A stretch of 64,000 nt of DNA. Source: Serratia liquefaciens ATCC 27592. Lineage in GTDB: Bacteria > Pseudomonadota > Gammaproteobacteria > Enterobacterales > Enterobacteriaceae. Location of the stretch: NCBI RefSeq assembly GCF_000422085.1, contig NC_021741.1, positions 2,170,001 through 2,234,000 on the forward strand, given 5' to 3'. Within the stretch, counting starts at the first letter, position 1; every line of letters begins with the position of its first letter. The position numbers were made by a program, and so were the translations under genes. This document shows positions 9,678-19,430 of the stretch, piece by piece. The notes under the pieces were generated by a model that was not told the DNA's origin, made no database searches, and saw only the letters and a program-made list of their open reading frames with translations.

Positions 9678-10537
9678 CAGTGGCCTCCGGTCTGTTCACG
9701 TGCCACGCGGCGTTTGGACGCCAGTAGCCCATGTTTGGGGGCGAAGAAAAAGGCGGCCAGGAATACCAGCGTTTGCAGAGTCACGATCACCCCGCCGGTA
9801 GCCCCGTCGAGGAAGAAGCTGAGGTAAGCGCCCAGGCCGCTGGTCAGTGCGCCAATCACGATGGCGATAATCACCAACCGGCTGAAGCGGTCTGTCAGCA
9901 GGTAGGCGGTAGCCCCCGGCGTGATCACCATGGCGATCACCAAAATGGCGCCAACGGTTTGCAATGCCGCTACGGTGCAGGCGCTGAGCAGGGTGAAGAA
10001 CAGGATCTTTAACCGCAGCGGCGACAGGCCGATAGACACGGCGTGGTTTTCGTCAAAAAACACTGCCAGTAAGTCTTTCCACACCAGACACAAGATCAGT
10101 AGAGAAACGCTGATGATAATCTCGACCTGCAATACGTCTTCATCGGCGATACCGAGGATATTGCCGAAGATAATCGACTGGACGTTAACCGACGTCGGGT
10201 TTAGCGACACAATCAACAGGCCTACGGCGAAGAAGGTGGAAAAGATAAAGCCGATAATGGCGTCTTCGCGCAGGCGAGTCACGTGGCGCACCAGCGTCAT
10301 TGCCAGCGCGGCCAGCATGCCGGTGAAGAAGGCTCCGGCGGCGTAGGGCAGGCCTAGCGCATAGGCCCCGGCAACGCCGGGTACCACCGAGTGCGACAGT
10401 GCGTCCCCCATCAGCGACCAGCCCTTTAGCATCAGGTAGGCCGAAAGGAACGCGCAGGCGGCGCCGACGATGGCGCTGACCCAAATGGCTTTGACCATGT
10501 AGTTGTAACTGAAGGGTTGCAGCAGAAGTTCCAGCAT
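9677..10537 (-). CDS. sitC: Mn2+/Fe2+ ABC transporter permease SitC (YfeC)
   Basis: 286-residue ABC-3 permease paralogous to SitD (both carry the KGWSLMGDA block, here followed by LSHSVVPGVAG). About eight membrane segments. End-to-start contacts with sitB (10537) and sitD (9677) show tight translational coupling in the sitABCD operon. The C-terminal LASKRRVAREQTGGH tail is cytoplasmic and variable. Confidence 0.93.
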   Translation of the reverse strand: MLELLLQPFSYNYMVKAIWVSAIVGAACAFLSAYLMLKGWSLMGDALSHSVVPGVAGAYALGLPYAAGAFFTGMLAALAMTLVRHVTRLREDAIIGFIFSTFFAVGLLIVSLNPTSVNVQSIIFGNILGIADEDVLQVEIIISVSLLILCLVWKDLLAVFFDENHAVSIGLSPLRLKILFFTLLSACTVAALQTVGAILVIAMVITPGATAYLLTDRFSRLVIIAIVIGALTSGLGAYLSFFLDGATGGVIVTLQTLVFLAAFFFAPKHGLLASKRRVAREQTGGH

Positions 10538-11427
10538 CAGGGTTGTTTCTCCTTCGGCTGGCTTTGCGCCGGCGGATCGCTCTTGGTATGGCCGTAGAAC
10601 ACCGCTGGCCGCTCGTCATCGGTCAATACCGTGACCGTGCGTGGATCGTTGTCGTCGTGCAGATCCGGGCCTGACAGATTGATATGGCGCAGTACGCCGC
10701 CAAACGCCTGTTCCAGGTTGCTTTGGGTAAAGGTGGTTTCTGTTGGGCCGGCAGCCAGCACCGTGCGGTTAATCAGGATCACCCGATCGCAAAATTCCGG
10801 CACGCTCCCCAAGTTATGGGTTGAAACCAGGATCAGGTGGCCTTCATCACGCAGTGCGCGCAGCAGATCGATAATGGCGTTCTCGGTTTTGACGTCGACC
10901 CCGGTGAAAGGCTCGTCCAGCAGCAGAACGCTACCTTGTTGCGCCAGCGCCCGCGCCAGAAAGACGCGTTTTTTCTGCCCGCCGGAAAGCTCGCCGATCT
11001 GGCGGGTGCGTAACTCACTCAGCCCAACGCGCTCCAGCGCCTTGTCCACTCGCAGCCGGTCCTCTTTTGAAGGAATACGCAGGAAGTTCATCTTGCCGTA
11101 ACGGCCCATCATGACGACATCTTCCACCAGCACTGGGAAATTCCAGTCAACGTCCTCGGTTTGCGGCACGTAAGCAATAACGTTTTTCTTCAATGCCTGC
11201 GCGACTGGCTGCTCGTTGAGCTGTACGCGGCCCGTGGTGGGCCGCACCAGGCCCATAATGCTTTTGAACAAGGTCGATTTACCGCTGCCGTTGACGCCAA
11301 CCAGCGCGCAGATGGCACCGCCGCTCAGGGTAAAGCTGGCGTTGTGGATCGCGGTATGGCCGTTGTTGTAGGTCACGGTAACGTCGTCCACGCTCAACTC
11401 AGGGCGGACAAAAACCTCACTTGTCAT
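10537..11427 (-). CDS. sitB: Mn2+/Fe2+ ABC transporter ATPase SitB (YfeB)
   Basis: 296-residue ATP-binding subunit. Walker [10 protein letters not shown] is near residue 43, the signature [15 protein letters not shown] near 146 and Walker [12 protein letters not shown] near 167; the switch histidine is in LVSTHNLG. The C-terminal 50 residues are a hydrophilic tail typical of SitB/YfeB. It overlaps the end of sitA by 4 bp and abuts sitC. Confidence 0.95.
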   Translation of the reverse strand: MTSEVFVRPELSVDDVTVTYNNGHTAIHNASFTLSGGAICALVGVNGSGKSTLFKSIMGLVRPTTGRVQLNEQPVAQALKKNVIAYVPQTEDVDWNFPVLVEDVVMMGRYGKMNFLRIPSKEDRLRVDKALERVGLSELRTRQIGELSGGQKKRVFLARALAQQGSVLLLDEPFTGVDVKTENAIIDLLRALRDEGHLILVSTHNLGSVPEFCDRVILINRTVLAAGPTETTFTQSNLEQAFGGVLRHINLSGPDLHDDNDPRTVTVLTDDERPAVFYGHTKSDPPAQSQPKEKQP

Positions 11428-12368
11428 TGATCAAATCCTTTGGCAATGGTTTGTACGGTGACGTTGAGCAGGTCGATATAGGTCGGTACCGGGCCATCCT
11501 GGGTGGACAGAGAGTCGACATAGAGCACGCCGCCGTATTTTGCGCCGGTTTCTTTCGCGACCTGCTTGGCCGGTTTGTCTGAAATAGTGCTTTCGCTGAA
11601 CACCACCGGGATGTGGTTGGCACGCACGGCGTCAATCACCCGGCGAACCTGCTGCGGTGAACCTTGTTCATCGGCGTTGATCGGCCACAGATAAACTTCT
11701 TTCAACTGATAGTCTTTGGCCAGATAGCTGAAGGCGCCCTCGCTGGTCACCAGCCAACGCTGGGCTTCCGGAATGCGAGACAGGCGTTCGCGCAGCGGGG
11801 CATCCAGCGCGGCAATTTTGGCAGCGTAGGTTTTAGCATTGCGATTGTAAGTTTCTGCATTGGCCGGGTCGTACTGCACCAGCGCTTTGCGGATATTTTC
11901 GATGTACACCTGCGCATTGCTGGCAGACATCCAGGCATGTGGATTCGGGTTGCCGTTATAAGGCCCTTCGCGGATCGGCAGCGGGGTGATGCCCTCGGTG
12001 ACCACGGCCGCAGGCACCTGTTTAATGTTCTCGAAGAAGCGTTGGAACCAGCGTTCCAGATTCATGCCGTTCCACAGGATCAGGTCGGCGTGCTGCGCTT
12101 TGACGATGTCGCGTGGTGTAGGCTGGTAATCATGGATCTCTGCACCCGGTTTGGTGATCGACTCCACTACGGCGGCGTCACCGGCTACGTTCTGGGCAAT
12201 GTCCTGAATAATGGTGAAAGTGGTCACCACGCGCAGCTTCTTTTCCGCCAACGCGGCATGGCTGGCAAGGCTGGCGGTCAACAACAGACACAGCAGGGTG
12301 AAAGGGCGGAAGTAGGCCCTGTTCTTAACGAGGGATAGGCGGGGAAAAGCGCGTTGTTTCAAAAACAT
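11424..12368 (-). CDS. sitA: Periplasmic Mn2+/Fe2+-binding protein SitA (YfeA)
   Basis: Substrate-binding protein (cluster A-I, ZnuA/TroA type) of the sit transporter, 314 residues. A Sec signal peptide ends near ASHAALA (about residue 41). Predicted metal ligands are in [29 protein letters not shown] and the late [14 protein letters not shown] region. The start at 12368 has GGAGATGTCACC before it. It is the first gene of sitABCD, with a near-consensus Fur box about 23 bp upstream, so iron-repressed expression is expected; Mn-dependent MntR control is also possible. Confidence 0.95.
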   Translation of the reverse strand: MFLKQRAFPRLSLVKNRAYFRPFTLLCLLLTASLASHAALAEKKLRVVTTFTIIQDIAQNVAGDAAVVESITKPGAEIHDYQPTPRDIVKAQHADLILWNGMNLERWFQRFFENIKQVPAAVVTEGITPLPIREGPYNGNPNPHAWMSASNAQVYIENIRKALVQYDPANAETYNRNAKTYAAKIAALDAPLRERLSRIPEAQRWLVTSEGAFSYLAKDYQLKEVYLWPINADEQGSPQQVRRVIDAVRANHIPVVFSESTISDKPAKQVAKETGAKYGGVLYVDSLSTQDGPVPTYIDLLNVTVQTIAKGFDQ

Positions 12369-12390
12369 GGTGACATCTCCTGGCTCAAAT

Positions 12391-12409
12391 GAAAATGATT
12401 ATCAATATC
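12391..12409 (-). promoter_or_regulatory. Fur box of sitABCD
   Basis: GAAAATGATTATCAATATC matches 16 of 19 positions of the Fur consensus and is nearly palindromic. It lies just upstream of sitA; Fur control of sit/yfe operons is established in Enterobacterales. Confidence 0.8.
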
Positions 12410-12500
12410 AATTAGAGCAAAGTCAAGCGTCACCTGCAGGCAAACTGCCGGTTATTTCCACAGCGAAGCGAAATAATACCCAGCAGTGAGTTATAGCATT

Positions 12501-12800
12501 TTATGTATCAGTATGTAACCGCTTTACGTAGTCCTCATAGGTGACGATGTCGACCTCCGGCGCCTTGCCCAAGGCCACCTGACCAAGCTTCTGGGCCAAT
12601 TGCCGTACATCCTCTTGATCCAGTGGGGTTATTAACGCAAAACTGTTGCTGCCCAGCTCGTGCGGAACGCCATTTTCGTCGGCCACTGACGTGACAAATC
12701 CCTGCAGGGTTAATTGTCCTGTCAGCTTGGCTAAATCAGCTAATCCTTCTTCCTGATAGCGAAAAGTGACCACAAAACACGTCGTTGCAGATTGACTCAT
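12501..12800 (-). CDS. GhoS-family (DUF2622) protein, YdiZ-like
   Basis: 99-residue protein resembling the antitoxin endoribonuclease GhoS. The pattern VADENGVPHELGSNSFALITPL followed by a C-terminal DIVTYEDYVKRL corresponds to E. coli GhoS VADEYGIPRQLNENSFAITTSL and IMTVDDYFRQF, as I recall that sequence. GhoS cleaves the mRNA of the small membrane toxin GhoT. No GhoT-like hydrophobic ORF was found in the flanking few hundred bases, so this is probably an orphan relative. Its place near yniA matches E. coli ydiZ. Ferredoxin-like fold expected; activity untested. Confidence 0.7.
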   Translation of the reverse strand: MSQSATTCFVVTFRYQEEGLADLAKLTGQLTLQGFVTSVADENGVPHELGSNSFALITPLDQEDVRQLAQKLGQVALGKAPEVDIVTYEDYVKRLHTDT

Positions 12801-12908
12801 AAATCACCTCTTGGTATACGAGTAGCTTGAGAATAGACCAAAAAACCGTACAGGCGTCCTTACAAGTTGTATATGCTACGCAACTCATTGAAAGGAGTGA
12901 GGGATTCT

Positions 12909-13574
12909 GTGAAAACAAAAATAGGTTGCCTGACGGCAATTTTGCTTTTGTCGGGGTGCGCCAAAGACCCGCAAACAGCAACTAATAATTCAGGCAGTGG
13001 CACATCGCGTGGTGGTTGGCTAAAAACCCCCCCGCAGGCACCGGTTAACCGCACGGGGACACCGATAGCCTATAACGATTACATTCGTCAGGCAGCCAGC
13101 AGCTATGGCGTTGACGAAACGCTGATTAAAGCGATTATTCAGGTGGAGTCCGGGTTTAACCCGAACGCAGTCAGCACCTCGAACGCAGTGGGATTAATGC
13201 AGCTGAAGCCTTCAACCGCCGGGCGTGATGCCTATCGTTTAAAAGGAAGAAGCGGGCAACCAAGCTCGCGTGAGTTGAAGGATCCGGCGGTCAATATTGA
13301 TCTGGGAACGGCCTATATCAATATTCTTCAAAGCCAGCAGCTAGCCGGGATCAACAACCCACAGACGTTGCGTTACGCCACCATCGTTTCCTACGTGAAT
13401 GGGGCGGGCGCTATGCTTCGCACTTTCTCATCGGACAAGCGTGTGGCGGTGAACCGCATCAACCAAATGAGCCCGGATGAGTTTTATCAACACATCCAGA
13501 AAAAGCATCCTGCCCCGCAGGCGCCACGCTATCTCTGGAAAGTGACCACCGCCTACCAGGCGATGTCACCCTAG
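12909..13574 (+). CDS. emtA: Membrane-bound lytic transglycosylase (EmtA/MltE-like)
   Basis: Outer-membrane-anchored lytic transglycosylase of glycoside hydrolase family 23 that cleaves peptidoglycan glycan strands. The GTG start at 12909 is chosen because AAAGGAGTGA precedes it and it yields a lipoprotein signal ending LLLSGC. The catalytic glutamate is in IIQVESGFNPNAVS, followed by SNAVGLMQLKPSTAG and DLGTAYINIL, all SLT-domain hallmarks. 221 residues; E. coli EmtA is about 203, the extra length being a linker after the lipobox. Convergence of fold and lipobox makes the call firm. Confidence 0.9.
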   Translation: MKTKIGCLTAILLLSGCAKDPQTATNNSGSGTSRGGWLKTPPQAPVNRTGTPIAYNDYIRQAASSYGVDETLIKAIIQVESGFNPNAVSTSNAVGLMQLKPSTAGRDAYRLKGRSGQPSSRELKDPAVNIDLGTAYINILQSQQLAGINNPQTLRYATIVSYVNGAGAMLRTFSSDKRVAVNRINQMSPDEFYQHIQKKHPAPQAPRYLWKVTTAYQAMSP

Positions 13575-13589
13575 CCAAGATTTTTTCGT

Positions 13590-13620
13590 AAAACCGGCCG
13601 CGTCAGCAGCCGGTTTTTTA
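13590..13620 (+). terminator. Terminator after emtA
   Basis: AAACCGG pairs with CCGGTTT around a G+C-rich loop, followed by a run of T. Confidence 0.75.
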
Positions 13621-13881
13621 TTGGCTAGCGCTAAATTCGCGACATATCTCTCATTTTTCGTTATTTCCCATCCTGTTACCTAAAAAACCGCACGAATCGT
13701 TAACTTTACATTACCCATCAAATCTTTACGTTTATTCAATAAGTTACCGGTAACATTTTGGCTTTTGTTCACATTTTGGTCTTCAATAAATATACAAATA
13801 AGTAACAATTTGTGTTTAAAACCCGCATCGACCGCAAGGTTGAGGTTAAATAGTTGTGATTATCTTTGGATGGAATGTGAT

Positions 13882-14607
13882 ATGTCGGACGATAAAACTA
13901 ACAATTCACGGCGCGATTTCCTGTTGAAATCGATGACTTTAATTCCCGCAGCAGTGATTGGCGGCAGTGGCGTGAGTGCGCTGACAGCTCCAATCCCGGC
14001 GGTTGCGGCAACAGACACCTCAAAACAGCCAGATTACCAACCGACTTTCTTTACGCCGGAAGAGTGGGCCTTCGTTAAAGCCGCTGCGGCGCGACTGATC
14101 CCGGCGGATGAACGCGGCCCCGGTGCGCTGGAGGCCGGCGTGCCGGAGTTTATCGATCGTCAAATGAATACCCCGTACGCCACCGGTTCTATTTGGTACA
14201 TGCAGGGACCGTTTAACCCGGATGCACCGAAAGAAATGGGTTATCAACTGCCATTGGTGCCAAAACAGATCTATAACCTTGGCATCGCAGATGCTGATGC
14301 CTACTGCAAGAAAACCGCCGGTAAACCCTTTGCTGAACTTGACGCTGCACAGCAGGATGCGCTGTTGCAGAAGTTTGAGTCCGGAGAGGCGGAATTCTCG
14401 CAGTTGCCGGCAAAATTGTTCTTCTCCTACCTGTTGCAAAACACCCGCGAAGGTTTCTTCAGCGACCCGATCCATGGCGGCAATAAAGACATGGTTGGCT
14501 GGAAGCTGATTAATTTTCCGGGCGCGCGCGCCGACTTTATGGACTGGGTTGAGCGAGGGGAACGTTATCCCTTACCTCCGGTCTCGATTCGTGGGGAGAG
14601 GGGGTAA
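13882..14607 (+). CDS. Gluconate 2-dehydrogenase gamma subunit (subunit 3), Tat substrate
   Basis: 241-residue small subunit of a periplasm-facing gluconate (or related sugar acid) dehydrogenase. The twin-arginine signal [10 protein letters not shown] at residues 8-17 precedes a hydrophobic stretch and an AVAA cleavage site. The mature part carries the family stretch [19 protein letters not shown]. The ATG at 13882 is chosen because it places the Tat motif correctly; an upstream in-frame start at 13765 gives a non-signal extension. Two bases separate its stop from the flavoprotein gene. It likely carries the FAD subunit across the membrane by co-export. Confidence 0.9.
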   Translation: MSDDKTNNSRRDFLLKSMTLIPAAVIGGSGVSALTAPIPAVAATDTSKQPDYQPTFFTPEEWAFVKAAAARLIPADERGPGALEAGVPEFIDRQMNTPYATGSIWYMQGPFNPDAPKEMGYQLPLVPKQIYNLGIADADAYCKKTAGKPFAELDAAQQDALLQKFESGEAEFSQLPAKLFFSYLLQNTREGFFSDPIHGGNKDMVGWKLINFPGARADFMDWVERGERYPLPPVSIRGERG

Positions 14608-14609
14608 CA

Positions 14610-16391
14610 ATGGCAACGGTAATGAAAAAAGTAGACGCGGTGATCGTCGGTTTCGGTTGGGTGGGCGCGATTATGGCCAAAGAGCTGACCGAAGCGGGCC
14701 TGAACGTGGTGGCGCTGGAGCGTGGCCCGATGCGCGATACCTATCCGGACGGTTCCTATCCGCAGGTGATCGACGAACTGACCTATAACATCCGCCGCAA
14801 GCTGTTCCAGGATCTGTCGAAAAGCACCGTGACCATTCGTCACAATACCAGCCAGACTGCGGTGCCTTACCGCCAGTTGGCGGCGTTCCTGCCGGGTACC
14901 GGCGTGGGCGGCGCGGGCCTGCACTGGTCCGGCGTCCATTTCCGGGTCGATCCTATTGAATTGCGTATGCGCAGCCATTACGAAGAGCGCTACGGCAAGA
15001 GCTTTATCCCGAAAGACATGACCATCCAGGATTTCGGCGTGAGCTACGCCGAGCTGGAGCCATTCTTCGACAAGGCCGAAAAAGTATTCGGTACTTCCGG
15101 TACCGCCTGGACCATCAAAGGCCAGAAAGTGGGTCAAAAGGGCGGCAACCCGTTCGCGGGTGACCGTTCGGACGACTTCCCGCTGCCGGCGCAGAAAAAT
15201 ACCTTCTCTGCCCAGCTGTTCGAGAAGGCAGCGCTGGAAGTAGGTTATCACCCGTATAACCTGCCTTCCGCCAACACCTCCGATTCCTATACCAACCCGT
15301 ACGGTGCGCAGATGGGGCCGTGCAACTTCTGCGGTTTCTGCAGCGGTTATGCCTGCTACATGTATTCCAAGGCTTCGCCGAACGTCAACATTCTGCCGGC
15401 GCTGCGCATGGAAAAACGCTTTGAGCTGCGCACCAACGCTAACGTGTTGAAAGTGAATCTGACCGCTGATAAATCCCGTGCGACCGGGGTGAATTACATT
15501 GACGCGCAGGGTCGTGAAGTCGAGCAGCCGGCGGAGTTGGTGATCCTGGGGGCATTCCAGTTCCACAACGTGCACCTGATGCTGCTGTCCGGCATCGGTA
15601 AACCTTACGATCCGGTGACCGGCGAGGGTGTGGTAGGGCGTAACTTCGCCTATCAGAACATGACCACCATCAAGGCGTTCTTCGACAAGGACGTATACAC
15701 CAACCCGTTCATCGGGGCCGGCGGTAACGGTGTCGGCGTTGACGACTTCAACGCCGATAACTTTGATCATGCCAAAGAAGGCTTCGTCGGCGGTTCGCCG
15801 TTCTGGGTCAACCAGGCGGGGACCAAGCCTATTTCCGGCTTGCCAACGCCGCCAGGAACGCCAGCCTGGGGTAGCAAGTGGAAAGCGGCAGTGGCCGATG
15901 CTTATACCCACCATGTATCGATGGATGCGCACGGTGCGCATCAGTCGTACCGCAGCAACTATCTGGACCTCGATCCCAACTACAAGAACGTCTTCGGCCA
16001 GCCCTTGCTGCGCATGACGTTCGACTGGCAGGAAAATGACGTCAAGATGTCGCAGTTCATGTACGACAAAATGGCACCTATCGCCAAGGCCATGAACCCT
16101 AAACTGATCGCCGGCAGCCCGAAAAACGCCAATAGCCACTTTGATACCACCAGCTACCAGACCACCCATATGAACGGCGGGGCGGTGATGGGGGAAGATC
16201 CGAAAACCAGCGCGGTGAACCGCTATCTGCAAAGCTGGGACGTGCATAACGTATTCTCGATCGGCGCGTCGGCCTTCCCTCAGGGGCTGGGTTACAACCC
16301 GACCGGCACCGTGGCCGCGTTGGCTTACTGGTCTGCCCGTGCCATTCGCGAGCAGTATCTGAAAAACCCAGGCCCTTTGGTGCAGGCATAA
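14610..16391 (+). CDS. Gluconate 2-dehydrogenase flavoprotein subunit (GMC oxidoreductase)
   Basis: 593-residue FAD-dependent GMC-family catalytic subunit that oxidises gluconate or ketogluconate in the periplasm. The dinucleotide-binding motif GFGWVGAIMAKELTEAG is at residues 14-30, with ALERG at the second strand end. The C-terminal substrate domain has NSHFDTTSYQTTHMNGGAVMG and SIGASAFPQGLGYNPTGTVAALA. A Cys-rich stretch CNFCGFCSGYAC near 240 is typical of this group. No signal peptide, consistent with export alongside the Tat-bearing gamma subunit. Exact sugar-acid specificity is not determined. Confidence 0.92.
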   Translation: MATVMKKVDAVIVGFGWVGAIMAKELTEAGLNVVALERGPMRDTYPDGSYPQVIDELTYNIRRKLFQDLSKSTVTIRHNTSQTAVPYRQLAAFLPGTGVGGAGLHWSGVHFRVDPIELRMRSHYEERYGKSFIPKDMTIQDFGVSYAELEPFFDKAEKVFGTSGTAWTIKGQKVGQKGGNPFAGDRSDDFPLPAQKNTFSAQLFEKAALEVGYHPYNLPSANTSDSYTNPYGAQMGPCNFCGFCSGYACYMYSKASPNVNILPALRMEKRFELRTNANVLKVNLTADKSRATGVNYIDAQGREVEQPAELVILGAFQFHNVHLMLLSGIGKPYDPVTGEGVVGRNFAYQNMTTIKAFFDKDVYTNPFIGAGGNGVGVDDFNADNFDHAKEGFVGGSPFWVNQAGTKPISGLPTPPGTPAWGSKWKAAVADAYTHHVSMDAHGAHQSYRSNYLDLDPNYKNVFGQPLLRMTFDWQENDVKMSQFMYDKMAPIAKAMNPKLIAGSPKNANSHFDTTSYQTTHMNGGAVMGEDPKTSAVNRYLQSWDVHNVFSIGASAFPQGLGYNPTGTVAALAYWSARAIREQYLKNPGPLVQA

Positions 16392-16403
16392 GGACGGCGA
16401 CTG

Positions 16404-17741
16404 ATGAAAGCATTTGTTCCCGCACTGGTTCTCAGTGCACTGAGTTTTTCCGTATGGGCGCAGGACGCCACGGTCAGCAGCGAGCTGATCAAACGCGGCG
16501 AGTATTTGGCGCGCGCCGGTGACTGCGTGGCCTGCCACACCAACGGCAAAAGCGGTAAAGAGTTTGCAGGCGGTCTGGCGATGGAAACGCCGATCGGCAC
16601 CATCTACTCCACCAATATTTCGCCGGACAAGAAAACCGGTATCGGTGATTACAGCTTCGAAGACTTCGACAATGCGGTACGCAAAGGCGTCGCCAAAAAC
16701 GGCAGCACCCTGTACCCGGCGATGCCGTATCCGTCGTTTGCCCTGGTGAAAGAGGATGACATGCGCGCCATGTACGCCTATTTCATGCACGGTGTGCAAC
16801 CGGTGGAGCAGGCCAACAAGGATTCCGACATCCCTTGGCCACTGTCGATGCGTTGGCCGTTGAGCATCTGGCGCGGCATGTTTGCGCCTTCGCCTGCCGA
16901 CTTTGTGGCTGACAGCAAGGCGGATCCGGTGATTGAACGCGGTCGCTATCTGGTGGAAGGGCTGGGTCACTGTGGCGCCTGCCATACGCCACGTAGCCTT
17001 ACCATGCAGGAAAAAGCGCTGAGCAATAACGACGGCGATACCTATCTGTCCGGCAGCAATGCGCCGATCGACGGTTGGGTGGCTTCCAGCCTGCGCGGTG
17101 ACAACAAGGATGGGTTGGGGACCTGGAGCGAAGCCGAACTGACGGAGTTCCTGAAAACCGGACGCAACGACAAATCTATCGTGTTTGGTGGCATGAGCGA
17201 CGTGGTGGAGCACAGCCTGCAGTATCTCAGCGATGAGGATCTGACGGCGATCTCGCGCTATCTGAAAACGCTGCCGCCGAAAGACGGCAAGCAGCAGGCG
17301 GCACCGGTCGAAGACAGCGTCGCCAAGGATCTGTGGCGTGGTAACGACAGCAAGCCCGGAGCGGCGCTGTACGTCGATAACTGCGCGGCCTGCCACCGCA
17401 CCGATGGCGTCGGCTATAAACGCGCCTTCCCGGCGCTGAAGGGCAATCCGGTGGTACAGACCGAAGACGCGACTTCGCTGATTCATATCGTGCTGACAGG
17501 TAACACCACGCCGGCGGTGAAAGGGGCGGTTTCCAACATCACCATGCCGCCGTTCGGCTGGCGTCTGAACGACCAGCAGGTAGCGGATGTGGTCAACTTC
17601 ATCCGTTCAAGCTGGGGCAACAGCGCCAAGCAAATCGACGCCTCAGACGTGGCCAGCGTGCGTAAAGACCGCTCGATGATCCGCGATGAGAAGGAGATGG
17701 GCAGCGCCGCCGTGCCGGAACATCCGGACGCCAACAAGTAA
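16404..17741 (+). CDS. Gluconate 2-dehydrogenase triheme cytochrome c subunit
   Basis: 445-residue membrane-anchored cytochrome c that passes electrons from the flavoprotein to ubiquinone. Signal peptide MKAFVPALVLSALSFSVWAQ, then three CxxCH heme motifs: CVACH (about residue 46), CGACH (about 194) and CAACH (about 331). It follows the flavoprotein by 12 bp and ends the operon at a strong terminator. Heme insertion needs the Ccm system, encoded elsewhere. Confidence 0.93.
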   Translation: MKAFVPALVLSALSFSVWAQDATVSSELIKRGEYLARAGDCVACHTNGKSGKEFAGGLAMETPIGTIYSTNISPDKKTGIGDYSFEDFDNAVRKGVAKNGSTLYPAMPYPSFALVKEDDMRAMYAYFMHGVQPVEQANKDSDIPWPLSMRWPLSIWRGMFAPSPADFVADSKADPVIERGRYLVEGLGHCGACHTPRSLTMQEKALSNNDGDTYLSGSNAPIDGWVASSLRGDNKDGLGTWSEAELTEFLKTGRNDKSIVFGGMSDVVEHSLQYLSDEDLTAISRYLKTLPPKDGKQQAAPVEDSVAKDLWRGNDSKPGAALYVDNCAACHRTDGVGYKRAFPALKGNPVVQTEDATSLIHIVLTGNTTPAVKGAVSNITMPPFGWRLNDQQVADVVNFIRSSWGNSAKQIDASDVASVRKDRSMIRDEKEMGSAAVPEHPDANK

Positions 17742-17746
17742 ATCTG

Positions 17747-17776
17747 AAAGGGCCTCGTTCGAGGCCCTTTTCTTTT
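17747..17776 (+). terminator. Terminator of the gluconate dehydrogenase operon
   Basis: AAAGGGCCTC pairs perfectly with GAGGCCCTTT around GTTC, followed by T-rich sequence. Confidence 0.88.
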
Positions 17777-17997
17777 GGCCGGGCGTGCTGATTTTGGCAG
17801 CATTTTCTGCTCGTAAATCACTCTGTCAGCCGATAAAACATAGACCCGAGCCGCATTTTTCATTATCCTTTGCCGTCCTTTTAGCAGGAATAAGAGTGAA
17901 ATACTGCGTTAATCCACTGATTAATATTAAAAATTCGCGGAGAAGGATATCCCGTTGAGCGCAATCGTTGTCGCTGAAGAGTAAGGTAAGCTTTCTT

Positions 17998-19281
17998 ATG
18001 AGTACTATTTCTCCCGATTCAGGCACGCTGGCAACCGCCCAGGCTGCCAAATGGAATAAAACCGATACCGTGTGGATGTTTGGGCTCTATGCCACCGCTG
18101 TCGGCGCAGGAACCCTGTTCCTGCCGATCAATGCAGGTCTGAATGGCCCGCTGGTCCTGTTGTTGATGGCGTTGTTCGCTTTCCCGCTGACTTATTTACC
18201 GCACCGCGCATTGAGCCGCTTTGTGCTGTCCGGCTCCAGCCGTGACGGCAATATCCATGATGTGGTGGTGGAGCACTTTGGCGTGCTGGCCGGCAAAATC
18301 ATCATGGTGCTGTACCTGATGGCGTTCTTCCCGATCGTGCTGGTGTACAGCATCTCGATCACCAATGCGCTTGACAGCTTCCTGATCCATCAGTTTCACC
18401 TGGCGCCGCTACCGCGTGTCTGGCTGAGCCTGGCGGTGGTGGTGGTTCTGAACCTGGTGTTGCTGCGCGGCAAAGACGCTATCGTTTCGGCGATGGGCAT
18501 GTTGGTGTTCCCGCTGCTGGTGTTTTTGATGGGTATCTCGCTGTATCTGGTACCCACCTGGCAAACGGCAAACTTTGTCAGCGGCCTGGCCAACACCCAG
18601 TTCAGCAGCCCGGACCTGTGGCATTCACTGTGGCTGGCGGTGCCGGTGATGGTGTTTTCTTTCAGCCATGCGCCGATTATTTCGTCCTTCGCCTCCACGC
18701 AAAAGAGCCTGTACGGTGAGAAGGCCGAACGCCGCTGCGCGCGTATCATGCGCTACAGTTATGTGCTGATCTGCGTCACCGTCTTGTTCTTTGTCTTTAG
18801 CTGCGTACTGAGCCTGTCACATGAGGATATGCAGCAGGCGAAAGATCAAAACATCACCGTGCTGACCACGCTGGCGAACAAATTCTCCAACCCGCTGATC
18901 GCCTACCTTGGCCCAATGATGGCGATGCTGGCGATGGCCAAGTCTTATCTCGGCACTTCCCTGGGCGTAACCGAAGGGGCAACCAGCCTGATCGACGGCC
19001 TGACGCGAGCGGTTGGCAAACCCTTGAGCTCGCGTATTACGCACCGGATTTCTGCGATATCGCTGTTCCTGCTGACCTGGGCGGCGACGGTGTGGAACCC
19101 AAGTGCGCTGCACATTATCGAAACCATCAGCGGTCCGCTGATTGCAGCGATCCTGTTTATTCTGCCGATGTACGCTGTGCGTGCAGTGCCCGCGATGCGC
19201 CGCTATCGTGCGCTGAGTAACGTCTTTGTCCTGGTGATGGGCCTGATAGCGCTGTCGGCGCTGATTTACGGCCTGATTTGA
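17998..19281 (+). CDS. SdaC/TdcC-type hydroxy/aromatic amino acid permease
   Basis: 427-residue inner-membrane proton-coupled amino acid importer of the HAAAP family, about eleven hydrophobic segments. It resembles E. coli SdaC through the N-terminal WMFGLYATAVGAGTLFLPINAG and VFSFSHAPIISSFA. Serine or threonine is the likely substrate, but paralogs such as YhaO and YhjV cannot be excluded, so no symbol is given. The ATG at 17998 is chosen over an upstream TTG because of the GTAAGGTAAG ribosome site. Confidence 0.85.
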   Translation: MSTISPDSGTLATAQAAKWNKTDTVWMFGLYATAVGAGTLFLPINAGLNGPLVLLLMALFAFPLTYLPHRALSRFVLSGSSRDGNIHDVVVEHFGVLAGKIIMVLYLMAFFPIVLVYSISITNALDSFLIHQFHLAPLPRVWLSLAVVVVLNLVLLRGKDAIVSAMGMLVFPLLVFLMGISLYLVPTWQTANFVSGLANTQFSSPDLWHSLWLAVPVMVFSFSHAPIISSFASTQKSLYGEKAERRCARIMRYSYVLICVTVLFFVFSCVLSLSHEDMQQAKDQNITVLTTLANKFSNPLIAYLGPMMAMLAMAKSYLGTSLGVTEGATSLIDGLTRAVGKPLSSRITHRISAISLFLLTWAATVWNPSALHIIETISGPLIAAILFILPMYAVRAVPAMRRYRALSNVFVLVMGLIALSALIYGLI

Positions 19282-19288
19282 CCTCAGT

Positions 19289-19317
19289 AGCGCATCGGAT
19301 CCGGTGCGCTGCTTTTT
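19289..19317 (+). terminator. Terminator after the serine-type permease
   Basis: AGCGCATCGG pairs with CCGGTGCGCT around AT, followed by a five-T run. Confidence 0.75.
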
Positions 19318-19369
19318 CCCTGTTCACATCCCTTTTCAATTAAGCGAAAACGCACCCGGGGTTCTCTTT

Positions 19370-19396
19370 GATAATGGGAGCGGTTCTCATTATTAT
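19370..19396 (+). promoter_or_regulatory. Degenerate Fur-type operator upstream of the Fe(III)-type binding protein
   Basis: AATGGGA and TCTCATTATTATT form an imperfect inverted repeat like a Fur site (Fur halves read AATGATAAT/ATTATCATT). It sits about 35 bp before the gene start. Plausible because the gene is an iron-type importer component. Confidence 0.4.
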
Positions 19397-19430
19397 TTCC
19401 GCACTGATTTCCTACGCTAAGGAGTTTTAC

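Noticed and set aside
14565..17486. 973-codon open frame antisense to the gluconate dehydrogenase genes
   Set aside because: It mirrors three well-supported genes with high G+C third positions, has no ribosome site and no recognisable protein motif; a shadow of codon bias.
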